Shown: piece after piece, positions 1 to 10,192 of the stretch | Position numbering within the stretch: the first letter of the stretch is position 1 | Layout: each line of letters begins with the position of its first letter | From: Devosia sp. RR2S18 | GTDB taxonomy: Bacteria; Pseudomonadota; Alphaproteobacteria; Rhizobiales; Devosiaceae | Assembly: GCF_030177755.1 (NCBI RefSeq) | Contig: NZ_CP126539.1 | Coordinates: 186,001 to 250,000, forward strand | Length of the DNA stretch: 64,000 bases | Reading direction: 5' to 3' | Program-made: the position numbers and the translations under genes | The notes under the pieces: generated by a model | Seen by the model: only the letters and a program-made list of their open reading frames with translations | Databases searched by the model: none | Told to the model about the DNA's origin: nothing

Positions 1-11
1 GGAAATTCTCG

Positions 12-27
12 TTAACCGCGTCTTAAC
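12..27. promoter_or_regulatory. CtrA-type binding motif TTAA-N7-TTAAC
   Basis: The sequence reads TTAA, seven bases, then TTAAC, which is the full consensus for the alphaproteobacterial cell-cycle regulator CtrA. It lies about 100 bases upstream of hrcA, close to the edge of the window, so it could serve hrcA or a divergent gene to the left (rph is the usual neighbour, not visible here). Binding is inferred from the motif only. Confidence 0.5.
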
Positions 28-126
28 CCTCCGGAGCCCGGCTCACAAGCGCTGCTGGCTTGGCGTAGCGCCGCAATGGGCCTAAATGACTGGGCAGGGT
101 TAAAGCGGAAGATTTTATTCAAGCAC

Positions 127-1212
127 ATGATCAAACCGCCCGAAGACTTTCTCAGCGTGCTGAATGCCCGCAGCCAGGAGATTTTCCGCAAGATCGTCGA
201 GCGCTACCTGGAAACGGGAAGCCCCATCGGCTCGCGCGATCTCAGTCGCATGCTCGAAGTGGGTCTGTCTCCCGCTTCGGTGCGCAATGTCATGGCGGAC
301 CTCGAAGATCTTGGTTTGATCGCTGCACCGCACACCTCAGCGGGGAGGGCGCCGACGCAGGAGGGCCTCCGCTTTTTTGTCGATGCGATGCTGGAAGTCG
401 GCGCGGTCGATGAACGCGAACGCGACCAGATCGCGCGCTCCATCCAGGATCGGCAGCGTGGCCAAGTCGAGGACGTCTTGACCGAGGCCAGCCAACTGCT
501 GTCGGGGCTCAGCCAGGGTGCAGGCGTCGTCATTGCCACCAAGTCTGACATGGTGTTGCGCCACCTCGAATTCGTGCGCCTTGACGCTACTCAAGCCATG
601 GCCATCCTAGTGGGGGCAGACGGTCAGGTGGAAAACCGGCTCATGCCCCTCCCGGCAGGTCTCACCGCAAGCGCCCTGCAACAGGCGAGCAATTATCTCG
701 CCCACCACGTCGTCGGTCGCACTATTTCCGAGGCGCGGAGATCACTGGCCGAGCAGAGGGCGCAACAACGTGCCGAACTTGATGAGTTGACGCAGAAGCT
801 GGTGGACGATGGTATCGCCACGCTCAGCCAGCCTTCGTCGATTGCCAGCCAACCTACCGTGATCGTGCGCGGTCGCGCCAACCTCATCAACGACGCCATG
901 GCTTCCGACGACCTCGCACGCATGCGGCAGCTATTCGATGAGCTGGAAAGCAAAGACGGCCTGCTCGAACTTCTGGGGGATGCCGAAGAGGCCCAGGGCG
1001 TCCGCATCTTCATCGGCTCGGAGAATAAGCTGTTCTCCCTTTCGGGATCGTCGGTGATCCTATCTCCCTACAAAGACGCCAACGACAAGGTGGTCGGCGT
1101 GTTGGGTGTGATCGGCCCAACGCGCCTCAACTATGCGCGCATCGTGCCGGTGGTGGACTATACCGCCAATGTCATCACTGCCATGCTGGCTCGCAAACGC
1201 GGTGGCGGTTAG
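127..1212 (+). CDS. hrcA: HrcA heat-inducible transcription repressor
   Basis: HrcA represses groESL-type operons by binding CIRCE elements and is tuned by GroEL. The protein has the N-terminal winged helix (motif ETGSPIGSRDL, then SPASVRNVMADLE and TSAGRAPT) followed by the long effector region ending in GVIGPTRLNYARIVPVVDYTA, all typical of the family. An in-frame ATG at 76 would add 17 residues. I prefer 127 because family similarity starts there and 361 residues fits the usual length. grpE follows 78 bases downstream on the same strand, the common hrcA-grpE pair. No CIRCE element was found in the window, so its targets lie elsewhere. Confidence 0.95.
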   Translation: MIKPPEDFLSVLNARSQEIFRKIVERYLETGSPIGSRDLSRMLEVGLSPASVRNVMADLEDLGLIAAPHTSAGRAPTQEGLRFFVDAMLEVGAVDERERDQIARSIQDRQRGQVEDVLTEASQLLSGLSQGAGVVIATKSDMVLRHLEFVRLDATQAMAILVGADGQVENRLMPLPAGLTASALQQASNYLAHHVVGRTISEARRSLAEQRAQQRAELDELTQKLVDDGIATLSQPSSIASQPTVIVRGRANLINDAMASDDLARMRQLFDELESKDGLLELLGDAEEAQGVRIFIGSENKLFSLSGSSVILSPYKDANDKVVGVLGVIGPTRLNYARIVPVVDYTANVITAMLARKRGGG

Positions 1213-1290
1213 CACGGGAAGGGTTGAAAAGCTGACCTGATTGCCCGATATGCCGGGTTAAATTGCCAACCAGAATTGCGGAACCGAACA

Positions 1291-1878
1291 ATGATGAGCG
1301 ACGAGAACGCCGCCTCGGGCGAACTGCCTGAAGTCGAAACGCCAGAGGTTGAAGAGACGGAAGTCGACCCCCTAGAGGCGCTCCGCACCGAGAATGCCGA
1401 GATCAAGGACCGGCTCCTGCGCACCATCGCGGAGATGGAGAACCTGCGCAAGCGCACGGAGCGTGATGTCAACGATACCCGCTCCTATGCGATTGCCGGT
1501 TTTGCCCGCGACATGCTGAGCGCCACTGATGCGCTGAGCCGCGCCTTAATGGTGCTGCCTGCCGAAGCCCGGGAGTCGAGCGACCCCACGGTCAAGTCGC
1601 TGGTCGAAGGCATTGAGATGACCGAGCGCGAGATGCAGCGGCTTCTGGCCAAGCACGGCGTCAAGCCGATCGAGGCCGAGGGTCAAAAGTTCGACCCGCA
1701 CAAGCATCAGGCCATGTTCGAGGTCCCCGATCCCAGCAAGCCGGAAGGCACCGTGGTCCAGGTCGTGCAGGCCGGCTACGCCATCGGCGAGCGTGTTTTG
1801 CGGCCGGCAATGGTGGGCGTTGCCAAGGGTGGCCCCGGCCAGGCTCCCGCAGACGAGGCCGTCGACAAGAGCGCCTAG
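1291..1878 (+). CDS. grpE: GrpE nucleotide exchange factor
   Basis: GrpE is the cytosolic nucleotide-exchange factor that releases ADP from DnaK. The 195-residue protein has an acidic N-terminus, a long helical coiled-coil segment ([19 protein letters not shown]) and the C-terminal beta domain signature [12 protein letters not shown] with [19 protein letters not shown] near the end. The open frame extends to a TTG at 1276, but the ATG at 1291 is preceded by GCGGAA at a suitable distance and matches family starts. It sits behind hrcA and ends just before a strong terminator, so hrcA-grpE is probably a two-gene unit. Confidence 0.95.
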   Translation: MMSDENAASGELPEVETPEVEETEVDPLEALRTENAEIKDRLLRTIAEMENLRKRTERDVNDTRSYAIAGFARDMLSATDALSRALMVLPAEARESSDPTVKSLVEGIEMTEREMQRLLAKHGVKPIEAEGQKFDPHKHQAMFEVPDPSKPEGTVVQVVQAGYAIGERVLRPAMVGVAKGGPGQAPADEAVDKSA

Positions 1879-1882
1879 ATGG

Positions 1883-1908
1883 AAAGCCCCTTTCGAGGGG
1901 CTTTTTTC
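1883..1908 (+). terminator. Rho-independent terminator after grpE
   Basis: A nine-base-pair perfect stem (1883-1891 with 1896-1904) closes a TTCG tetraloop and runs into a T tract. It ends the hrcA-grpE unit; the convergent pncA gene stops a few bases further on. Confidence 0.9.
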
Positions 1909-1914
1909 TTGGCG

Positions 1915-2550
1915 CTAGCCCAGAATTTCCTTGCTGGCGACACGCACAACCCCAGCTCCTTTCATGTCCGCCCAAGCCCGCTCGAGTGAGCCGGCATTAT
2001 CGATTCCTCGCGTGGCATCTTCGATCACAGTCACACCGAAGCCGCCGGCCACCCCATCCAGCGCGGTCCAGGCCACACAGAAGTCCGCCGCCAGACCCAC
2101 CACATAGAGCCGGCCGACATCACGCTCGTTGAGATAGCCGGCAAGCCCAGTGAGAGTGTCCCGGTCCGCCTCCTGAAAGCCTGAGTAGGAGTCGATCAAT
2201 CGGTTGTAGCCCTTCCGGATGATCAGTTGGGCATGCGGAATATCGAGGTCTTGGCTGATCTCAGCGCCATGGCTGCCCCAGACGCAATGGTCCGGCCAGA
2301 GCACCTGTGTGCCATAGTCCAAATCGACGGTCTCGAAGGCGCTCTTGCCAGGATGTTGGGTGGCAAAGGAGATGTGGTCGGCTGGGTGCCAGTCCTGGGT
2401 CAGCACCACATTGGTGAAGCGCTTCGCCAGCGTGTTGATCAACGGCACGATCTCGTCGCCACCTGCCACCGCTAGGCTCCCGCCGGGTAGGAAATCGTAT
2501 TGCATGTCGACCACGATCAGGACGTCGTCGGGCGCGATAGCAAGGCTCAT
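1915..2550 (-). CDS. pncA: Nicotinamidase (PncA, isochorismatase fold)
   Basis: PncA hydrolyses nicotinamide to nicotinate in NAD salvage. The catalytic triad is visible: Asp15 in VVDMQYDF, Lys113 in IIRKGYN and Cys158 in AADFCVAW. The metal-site motif DWHPADH spans residues 53-59. The start at 2550 is chosen because AAGGAA lies just upstream and because the longer frame would run into the preceding gene. It follows the pabB-pabC fusion by 11 bases on the same strand and is probably co-transcribed with it. Length (211 residues) is normal. Confidence 0.93.
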   Translation of the reverse strand: MSLAIAPDDVLIVVDMQYDFLPGGSLAVAGGDEIVPLINTLAKRFTNVVLTQDWHPADHISFATQHPGKSAFETVDLDYGTQVLWPDHCVWGSHGAEISQDLDIPHAQLIIRKGYNRLIDSYSGFQEADRDTLTGLAGYLNERDVGRLYVVGLAADFCVAWTALDGVAGGFGVTVIEDATRGIDNAGSLERAWADMKGAGVVRVASKEILG

Positions 2551-2561
2551 GGCAGCTTTCC

Positions 2562-4340
2562 TTAGGTTCTGATCCACTCCGCCCGCATCAGGCCACGCAC
2601 GGAATTGCCGAGCCAGATTGCCTCGGCTTGCTCAAGATCGGCAAGGGTGAGGACCCGCTCTTTCGCCCTGCCGCTCGCGAGCAATTCGGCCCGCAGCGTG
2701 CCCGGCAGCAAGCCGGACGAGAGGGGCGGGGTCAGCAGCATGCCGTCACGCTCAACGAAAAGGCTGGTGATCGAGCCTTCGGTCACCTCGTCTCGCTCGT
2801 TCAGGAACACTACCTCATCCACGCCAAGTTCGGCATGTGCCTGTTGCCGCGGAGCGTCGTAGAAGGCGCGGTTCGTGGTCTTGTGGCGCAGCCAAACACT
2901 GTCCGAAGCGAGGCGGTCGGGCGCCAGGGCAAACCGGAAGACTGGTGGATTGGGCGGCAGTTCAGTGCCGGTAACTACGATGCCGTCGATGCCCAATGTC
3001 AGGCGGACTCGCATCCGCGCGCTCGTGTAACCCGCGGCTGCCTTCGCTAATTCCAGCTCTATCTCTGCGCGATCAAACGGCAGGCTGAAATGAGCCGCCG
3101 AACCGGCGAGGCGCTCCAGGTGCCGGTCAAGCAAGGCAAACTCTTGGCCGGGCTCCCAAAGCAAGGTCTCGATCAACGTGACGGGTCCGGAGTCGGAAAA
3201 GAATGCCATCTTGAGCAGCGCCTCACGATATTCGTCCTCAACCAGGCTGTCGGCGACGATGCCGCCGCCGATGCCAATCTCGCCCACGCCATCCTTGTCG
3301 ATCACAGCCGTGCGGATGGCGACGTTGAGCATGAGATCGCCGCCGGGGGCGAAGTAGCCGATGGACCCGGTATAGACGCCACGTGGCTCGGCCTCGAGAT
3401 CGGCGATGATTTCCATGGCGCGGAGTTTTGGCGCGCCGGTGATGGACCCGCACGGAAAGAGATTAGCGAGCAAATCCGTGGTGCCGATGCCGGGCTTGCG
3501 CCGCGCCATGATGCCGGAGGTCATGGTGTGGAGCGTGGGATAGGTTTCGACCGTGAAGAGGTCCGTCACCTTGACCGACCCCACTTCGGCGATGCGGCCG
3601 AGATCGTTGCGCAGAAGGTCAACGATCATCAGGTTCTCGGCCCGGTTCTTCTCGTCGGCGGCAAGGGCCCGCCGTGACGCCATATCCTGAGCCTCGGTAG
3701 CGCCGCGCTTGAGCGTGCCTTTCATTGGGCGCGCCGAGAGCTTGCCCCCATTGCTGGCCACAAAAAGTTCCGGGGAACGGGAGAGCACCCACTGCTCGCC
3801 CGTATTGATGAGCGCGCCGTAAGCGACCGGCTGCTGACGCACCAGCTCACGATAGAGCGCCACCGGGCTTCCTTCGAGGCGAAAGCCGGACTTGAAGGTG
3901 AGATTGACCTGATAAGTGTCGCCCGCCGCAATCAGCTCTTGTACCCGGCCGAACTGCTGGCTGTAGGTGGCCAAATCGACGCGCGGGATCACCTCCAGCA
4001 CTCGGCCGGATTGGCCGCCCGCAGCGGCCAGCAGCAGGGCTTCTGCTTCCTCCGGCGTTAGCTGGTGGGGCCCTTTGTAGAGCCCGAGCCAGAGGAGGGG
4101 CGTGGCGCTGCATTTCCCAAGCCGTGCCTCCAGCCGTTCCTCGAAGAGAAAGCCCAGTTCATAGCTCAAGAACCCGGCGGCCCAGAGACCTTCGGATGAA
4201 ACACTTTCCAGCCGCGCCAGCGCTTGCCGCGCGGCTTCGGAATCCCAGGCGCAGAGGACCTCGACGGGGTCCACGAACAGCAGGTTACGCCCCGAGGGGG
4301 AAAGGGTATCGTGGAGCAGCACTGTACCGGGGGCGAACAT
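2562..4340 (-). CDS. pabB: PabB-PabC fusion: aminodeoxychorismate synthase I / aminodeoxychorismate lyase
   Basis: This 592-residue protein joins two steps of p-aminobenzoate (folate) synthesis. The N-terminal two thirds is a chorismate-binding enzyme with RPMKGTLKRG, ENLMIVDLLRNDLG and FPCGSITGAPKLRAMEII. The C-terminal third is a PLP-dependent class IV lyase, with the catalytic lysine probably in RHKTTNR and the motif EVTEGSITSLFV. The start at ATG 4340 is the first one preceding clear family sequence; longer open frame upstream reads through the dnaK promoter region and is not supported. No good ribosome site is visible. It is divergent from dnaK, with pncA downstream. The glutaminase partner PabA is not in the window. 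Confidence 0.9.
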   Translation of the reverse strand: MFAPGTVLLHDTLSPSGRNLLFVDPVEVLCAWDSEAARQALARLESVSSEGLWAAGFLSYELGFLFEERLEARLGKCSATPLLWLGLYKGPHQLTPEEAEALLLAAAGGQSGRVLEVIPRVDLATYSQQFGRVQELIAAGDTYQVNLTFKSGFRLEGSPVALYRELVRQQPVAYGALINTGEQWVLSRSPELFVASNGGKLSARPMKGTLKRGATEAQDMASRRALAADEKNRAENLMIVDLLRNDLGRIAEVGSVKVTDLFTVETYPTLHTMTSGIMARRKPGIGTTDLLANLFPCGSITGAPKLRAMEIIADLEAEPRGVYTGSIGYFAPGGDLMLNVAIRTAVIDKDGVGEIGIGGGIVADSLVEDEYREALLKMAFFSDSGPVTLIETLLWEPGQEFALLDRHLERLAGSAAHFSLPFDRAEIELELAKAAAGYTSARMRVRLTLGIDGIVVTGTELPPNPPVFRFALAPDRLASDSVWLRHKTTNRAFYDAPRQQAHAELGVDEVVFLNERDEVTEGSITSLFVERDGMLLTPPLSSGLLPGTLRAELLASGRAKERVLTLADLEQAEAIWLGNSVRGLMRAEWIRT

Positions 4341-4460
4341 GACTTGGTTTCTAGTGGGTTGCTGTGGGGAAGAAAAGTTCGACACGACACATGGCCGATG
4401 CGGCTGCTCACCGCGGTGAAAAAGCAAGCTCGGAGGTGGCAAGAAACTCCCATCGGCGTG

Positions 4461-4492
4461 CTTGAAGCCTTTCGGCACCCCCCCTATATACG
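4461..4492 (+). promoter_or_regulatory. RpoH (sigma-32) promoter of dnaK
   Basis: CTTGAA at 4461, an 18-base spacer after CTTG, then CCTATATACG at 4483-4492 matches the alphaproteobacterial sigma-32 pattern CTTG-N17/18-CYTATNTNNG at every fixed position. It lies about 120 bases upstream of the dnaK start in the right orientation. This supports heat-shock induction of dnaK by RpoH rather than by HrcA. Confidence 0.85.
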
Positions 4493-4611
4493 CCCCAAGC
4501 CCAGCAACGGGCGCATTTTTCAAGTGCAAGGGAAACCCGGCCACACGGCCACAGAGACTGCTTCGCGAGAGGGGTTTCACGAAGGGTTTTGCTGAAAGAG
4601 AGGCTAGAGTA

Positions 4612-6525
<1,914 letters not shown>

Positions 6526-6542
6526 GAGCTTCGGTTCGACGA

Positions 6543-6572
6543 AAAAAGGCCCGGCGCAAGCCGGGTCTTTTG
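6543..6572 (+). terminator. Rho-independent terminator after dnaK
   Basis: A stem of CCCGGC with GCCGGG around a GCAA loop, extended by A-T pairs and followed by CTTTTG, lies 18 bases after the dnaK stop codon. It separates dnaK from the following hydrolase gene. Confidence 0.85.
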
Positions 6573-6588
6573 CTTTGTGATGCGACCA

Positions 6589-6604
6589 TGTTCCACGTGA
6601 ATCA
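6589..6604. other. parS site 1 (14/16 to consensus)
   Basis: The 16-mer keeps the CACGTG centre of the parS consensus (TGTTTCACGTGAAACA) and differs at positions 5 and 14. The position-14 change makes a GAATC (CcrM) site in the right arm. It lies between dnaK and the next gene, about 26 kb from the proposed origin. Confidence 0.7.
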
Positions 6605-6682
6605 TGAAATCGGCGCAATGCAGTCCAACTTCCCGCCCATTGGCGCGTTCACCTCAACGTCACAAAAGCCCTGGGGCCGCGC

Positions 6683-7735
6683 ATGAGCGAACAGTCCGCA
6701 CCAACATCTGCCGACGCTGGGATTAGCCGGCTGGCACAGCTGATAAATGGCGATGCCATGAGCCGGCTCGATGCCGACATGAAACATGTGCTGGACGCGA
6801 TGACGCAGCTAGGGGCCCGTCCACTCGAATATAGCTCGCCACAGTCGGCGCGGCGGCAACCGAACTTTACCGATGCAGTTCGTAGCATTCTGTCCCGGCA
6901 GATGCGGGGACCGCAGGATGGTGGAGTGGAAACCGAGAACCTCACCATCGATACTGGCGAACAGCAGCTCTCGGTTCGTCTCTACAAACCCGTGGGTCTC
7001 CTCAATCGGCTCAATCCAGCTGTGCTGTTCTTCCATGGCGGCGGTTTTGTCACCGGCAGCCTCGACAGCAATGACGACTCGGCACGGGCGATCGCGCGAC
7101 GTACTGGAGCGCTGGTGATCTCCGCCGGCTATCGACTAGCGCCCGAACACAAGTTCCCCGCAGCCCATGAGGATGCGTGGCAGGCCTGGCGCTGGGTGCT
7201 GAGCGAAGCCGGTTCCCTCGGGGTGGACCCGCGTCGCTTGGTGGTGGCCGGCGAAGACGCTGGTGGCAACCTAGCCGCCAATGTTGCGCTGCGGGCGCGA
7301 GACGAGCGAACCATCCAGCCGCTCCACCAATTGCTGATCCATCCCATTGCCGGCAGCGATTTGGGCACTCCGTCCTACAATGACTGCCAACGCGTGCGTC
7401 CCATCGGGCTTGCCGCGATGCGCTGGCGCTTCCGGCACCTCCTCGAAGAGCAGGACGCCATCCATGATCGGCACATCGATCTGGTATCGCGCAGCGATTG
7501 GGCTGGGGTTGCGCCAGCGACCATCATCCTTGCGGGCGTCGATCCGCTTCGCTCCGAAGGGGAAGCCCTAGCCGACGCGCTGGAAAGCGCTGGTGTATCG
7601 GTGCAGTGCCGGATGTACCAAGGCGTGACGCAGGGCTTTTTTGGGCTCGGTCTCATGGTGACCAAGGCGCTCTTTGCCCAGGCCGACGCCGCCGACATTC
7701 TCGCGCGGGCCGTTGCGCCCAGCCGACGCAGCTAA
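6683..7735 (+). CDS. Alpha/beta-hydrolase (HSL-like) lacking the catalytic Ser and His
   Basis: The fold belongs to the hormone-sensitive-lipase-like (family IV) hydrolases: the oxyanion motif HGGG is at residues 118-121, YRLAPEHKFPAA follows, and the nucleophile elbow lies near residue 190. However, the elbow reads GEDAG, with Asp192 (codon GAC at 7256) in place of the nucleophilic serine of GDSAG. The usual HGF motif reads QGF, with Gln317 (CAG at 7631) instead of the catalytic histidine. The acidic residue Asp287 in VDPLR is kept. The reading frame is otherwise intact (350 residues). It is therefore either a non-catalytic pseudo-enzyme or has a different chemistry; I cannot assign a substrate. 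It lies alone between dnaK and dnaJ. Confidence 0.85.
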   Translation: MSEQSAPTSADAGISRLAQLINGDAMSRLDADMKHVLDAMTQLGARPLEYSSPQSARRQPNFTDAVRSILSRQMRGPQDGGVETENLTIDTGEQQLSVRLYKPVGLLNRLNPAVLFFHGGGFVTGSLDSNDDSARAIARRTGALVISAGYRLAPEHKFPAAHEDAWQAWRWVLSEAGSLGVDPRRLVVAGEDAGGNLAANVALRARDERTIQPLHQLLIHPIAGSDLGTPSYNDCQRVRPIGLAAMRWRFRHLLEEQDAIHDRHIDLVSRSDWAGVAPATIILAGVDPLRSEGEALADALESAGVSVQCRMYQGVTQGFFGLGLMVTKALFAQADAADILARAVAPSRRS

Positions 7736-7923
7736 GCACGTCCCTCGGTTGCCCCTATGCGCCGCACTTGCTAAGAGCGGCCCCATGTTGGTTTCTCCTT
7801 GCAGCGACTCCCGACCCCTTGCGGGGCGCGGGGTCGATTGCCATCTAGGAGGAGCTTGGGGCTTCCAGTGATGCGGCGCTGCGCGCTTGACCGCGCGCCC
7901 GCAAGGCTTTCGGAGACGAATAC

Positions 7924-9054
7924 TTGGCTAAACAGGATTTCTACGAGGTGCTTGGCGTCGCCAAGGGCGCCGACGATGCGACGCTCAAAAGCGCCTATCG
8001 CAAACTCGCCATGAAGCACCACCCGGACCGCAATCCGGGGGACACCGCCGCCGAGGCGAAGTTCAAGGAGATCAGCGAGGCTTACGACACGCTCAAGGAC
8101 CCGCAAAAGCGCGCGGCCTATGATCGGTTCGGCCATGCCGCCTTCGAGAATGGTCGCAGCGGCGCTGGATTCGGCCCCGAGTTTTCGTCCTCCATGTCCG
8201 ATATCTTTGAGGACATTTTCGGCGACTTCATGGGCGGCGGTGGTCGCCGTGGCGCCGGCGGCGGCGCATCGCGCCTGCGCGGCTCGGACCTGCGCTATAA
8301 TCTCGAAATCAGCCTTGAGGAAAGCTTCGAAGGGCGCACGGTCGAAATCGATGTGCCGACGCTGGTGGGCTGCACCACGTGTGAAGGCTCAGGCGCCAAG
8401 CCGGGTACCGGCACGCACACCTGCCGCCAGTGCAATGGCCACGGCAAGGTTCGCGCCGCCCAGGGCTTTTTCACCATTGAGCGCACTTGCCCCGTCTGCC
8501 AAGGCCGCGGCGAGATGATGGACCAGCCTTGCACCGACTGCGGTGGCCAGGGCCGCCGGCAGGAAAATCGTAAGCTGAGCGTCGATGTTCCCAAGGGCAT
8601 CGAGGACGGCACCCGCATCCGGCTGGCCAATGAAGGCGAGGCAGGGGTACGGGGCGGCCCTCCGGGTGACCTCTATATCTTCGTCTCCATCAAGCCGCAT
8701 GATCTTTTCCAGCGCGACGGCGCCGATCTCTTCGCGCGTATTCCCATCTCCATGAGCACCGCCGCCCTGGGCGGTGAATTTGAAGTGCCGACGCTCGACA
8801 CCCTGCGCGCCAAGGTGAAGGTGCCCGCCGGTACGCAACCGGGGCAGCGGGTTCGCCTCAAGGGCAAGGGCATGCCGGTCCTGCGCAGCAAGGACATCGG
8901 CGATCTCTATGTCCAGCTCGATATCGAGACACCGCAGAACCTCTCGCGCCGGCAGCGCGAACTGCTCGAAGAGTTCGCGCGCCTCGAGACCCAGGAGACC
9001 AGCCCGACCTCCGACGGCTTTTTCGACAAACTCAAGAAGATGTTCGAAGCCTGA
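7924..9054 (+). CDS. dnaJ: DnaJ co-chaperone (Hsp40)
   Basis: DnaJ delivers substrates to DnaK and stimulates its ATPase. The J domain with HPD ([11 protein letters not shown]) is at the N-terminus, followed by a Gly/Phe-rich region, four zinc-finger repeats ([32 protein letters not shown]) and the C-terminal substrate-binding domains. The start is a TTG at 7924 with GGAG eight bases upstream; no ATG fits. The 376-residue length is normal. The 188-base leader has a GC-rich inverted repeat (7812-7818 with 7830-7836). I saw no clear sigma-32 promoter there. Confidence 0.97.
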   Translation: MAKQDFYEVLGVAKGADDATLKSAYRKLAMKHHPDRNPGDTAAEAKFKEISEAYDTLKDPQKRAAYDRFGHAAFENGRSGAGFGPEFSSSMSDIFEDIFGDFMGGGGRRGAGGGASRLRGSDLRYNLEISLEESFEGRTVEIDVPTLVGCTTCEGSGAKPGTGTHTCRQCNGHGKVRAAQGFFTIERTCPVCQGRGEMMDQPCTDCGGQGRRQENRKLSVDVPKGIEDGTRIRLANEGEAGVRGGPPGDLYIFVSIKPHDLFQRDGADLFARIPISMSTAALGGEFEVPTLDTLRAKVKVPAGTQPGQRVRLKGKGMPVLRSKDIGDLYVQLDIETPQNLSRRQRELLEEFARLETQETSPTSDGFFDKLKKMFEA

Positions 9055-9097
9055 GCTCCGCATCTCTCGGCAGTCGTGTGAAGGCGGCCCAGGATAC

Positions 9098-9122
9098 GCC
9101 GGCGCTGTTTGGAAGCGCCGGC
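9098..9122. terminator. Hairpin between convergent dnaJ and a VOC gene
   Basis: A nine-base-pair perfect GC-rich stem (9098-9106 with 9114-9122) with a seven-base loop sits between two converging genes. There is no T tract on either side, so it may act as a bidirectional, partly Rho-dependent end signal. Confidence 0.5.
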
Positions 9123-9139
9123 CGTGGGAGGCCTGCTGA

Positions 9140-9547
9140 CTACTCCGTCGGCATCTGGCTCATGTCCATCCAGAAATGCTCCCAGGTGTGCCCATCCGGG
9201 TCGGCAATGGCGCGTGAGTACATGAAGCCCATGTCCTGGCGCTCCCGCGTTTCGCGGCCCCCCGCTGCCAAGCCCCGCTCCGCGATCTGGTCCACCGCAT
9301 CCCGGCTGTCGCAGGAGAGGGCATAGAGCGCCTGCCGCTGCTCCCGGGCATCGGGGATTGGCAAGTCGGAGAACTGCCGGAACTTGGCATGGGTCAGCAC
9401 CATCACATAGATGGTGTCGCTGATCACCATACAAGCGCCAGTGTCGTCGCTGAACTGCGGGTTTTGGCTGAAGCCGAGCGCCTTGTAGTAGGCGATGGCG
9501 GTGTCGAGATTGCTTACCGGTAGATTGACGAAAATCATAGCAGGCAT
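9140..9547 (-). CDS. VOC-family (glyoxalase/bleomycin-resistance fold) protein
   Basis: The 135-residue protein begins MIFVNLPVSNLDTAIAYYKA and ends with DPDGHTWEHFWMD, the pattern of a single-domain vicinal-oxygen-chelate protein of the type often annotated as a glyoxalase or extradiol-dioxygenase-like protein. The substrate cannot be told from sequence. Start 9547 has a strong ribosome site (GGAAGGAG). It is convergent with dnaJ and divergent from the FMN reductase gene. Confidence 0.8.
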   Translation of the reverse strand: MPAMIFVNLPVSNLDTAIAYYKALGFSQNPQFSDDTGACMVISDTIYVMVLTHAKFRQFSDLPIPDAREQRQALYALSCDSRDAVDQIAERGLAAGGRETRERQDMGFMYSRAIADPDGHTWEHFWMDMSQMPTE

Positions 9548-9646
9548 GATGTCTCCTTCCTGATGGGGCGAGACTAGCGTCTCGCTCGTGACTCTGCACC
9601 TCCGACGATTGGGTGGTGGCATATTCGACAGGCTGCGAGGAAATGG

Positions 9647-10192
9647 ATGAAGACAGCGCTTACCCTCTCGGGCTCCATCCGCACCGGCTCGATCAACCGC
9701 CGCTTGCAAGCGCATATGGACCGCAAGCTCACAGCCGCAGGTGTCGAGGTGACATCGCTCAGCCTTGCCGACTTCCCCATGCCCATCTTCAACGAGGACC
9801 TAGAGCCCGATCATGTTCCCGAGGCGGCGCCGCGCTTGGCTGAGCTCTTTCGGAGCCATGACATCGTCTTTATCGCGACGCCCGAGTATAATGGCGGTCT
9901 GCCGCCGCTCCTCGTCAACACCATCTCCTGGCTCAGCCGGCAGCGGCCCAGTCCATTTCGCCACCCCCTCTTTGCCATAGGCGGGGTAAGTTCGGGCAAG
10001 TACGGTACCATCTTCGCTCTCAGCCATTTGCGCGATACGCTCTCCAAGATCGGCGCGTTGGTGGTGCCCACCTTGCTCGGCATCGGGCCCGACGAGCAGG
10101 CTCTGGACGCCGAGGGCAATCCGACCGAACCAGCGATCCAGCGCAAAATCGACCAGATCGTCGCCGATTTGCTGCGCTATGGCGTCAATTGA
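9647..10192 (+). CDS. NADPH-dependent FMN reductase family protein
   Basis: This 181-residue flavodoxin-like protein has the phosphate-binding start LSGSIRTGSINRRL and the motif TPEYNGGLPPLLVNTISWLS, typical of NAD(P)H:quinone/FMN reductases of the SsuE/ChrR type. It is expected to be a cytosolic flavoprotein reducing FMN, quinones or similar acceptors. GAGGAA precedes the ATG. Its stop overlaps the ATG of the next gene by one base, so the two are probably translated together. Confidence 0.85.
   Translation: MKTALTLSGSIRTGSINRRLQAHMDRKLTAAGVEVTSLSLADFPMPIFNEDLEPDHVPEAAPRLAELFRSHDIVFIATPEYNGGLPPLLVNTISWLSRQRPSPFRHPLFAIGGVSSGKYGTIFALSHLRDTLSKIGALVVPTLLGIGPDEQALDAEGNPTEPAIQRKIDQIVADLLRYGVN

Noticed and set aside
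1..4611. CIRCE element (HrcA operator) near hrcA, grpE or dnaK
   Set aside because: I looked for TTAGCACTC-N9-GAGTGCTAA-like sequence and found none; dnaK appears to use RpoH instead.
7812..7836. GC-rich inverted repeat before dnaJ as a terminator
   Set aside because: No T tract follows, and an alternative internal hairpin competes; left as an unassigned structure in the dnaJ leader.
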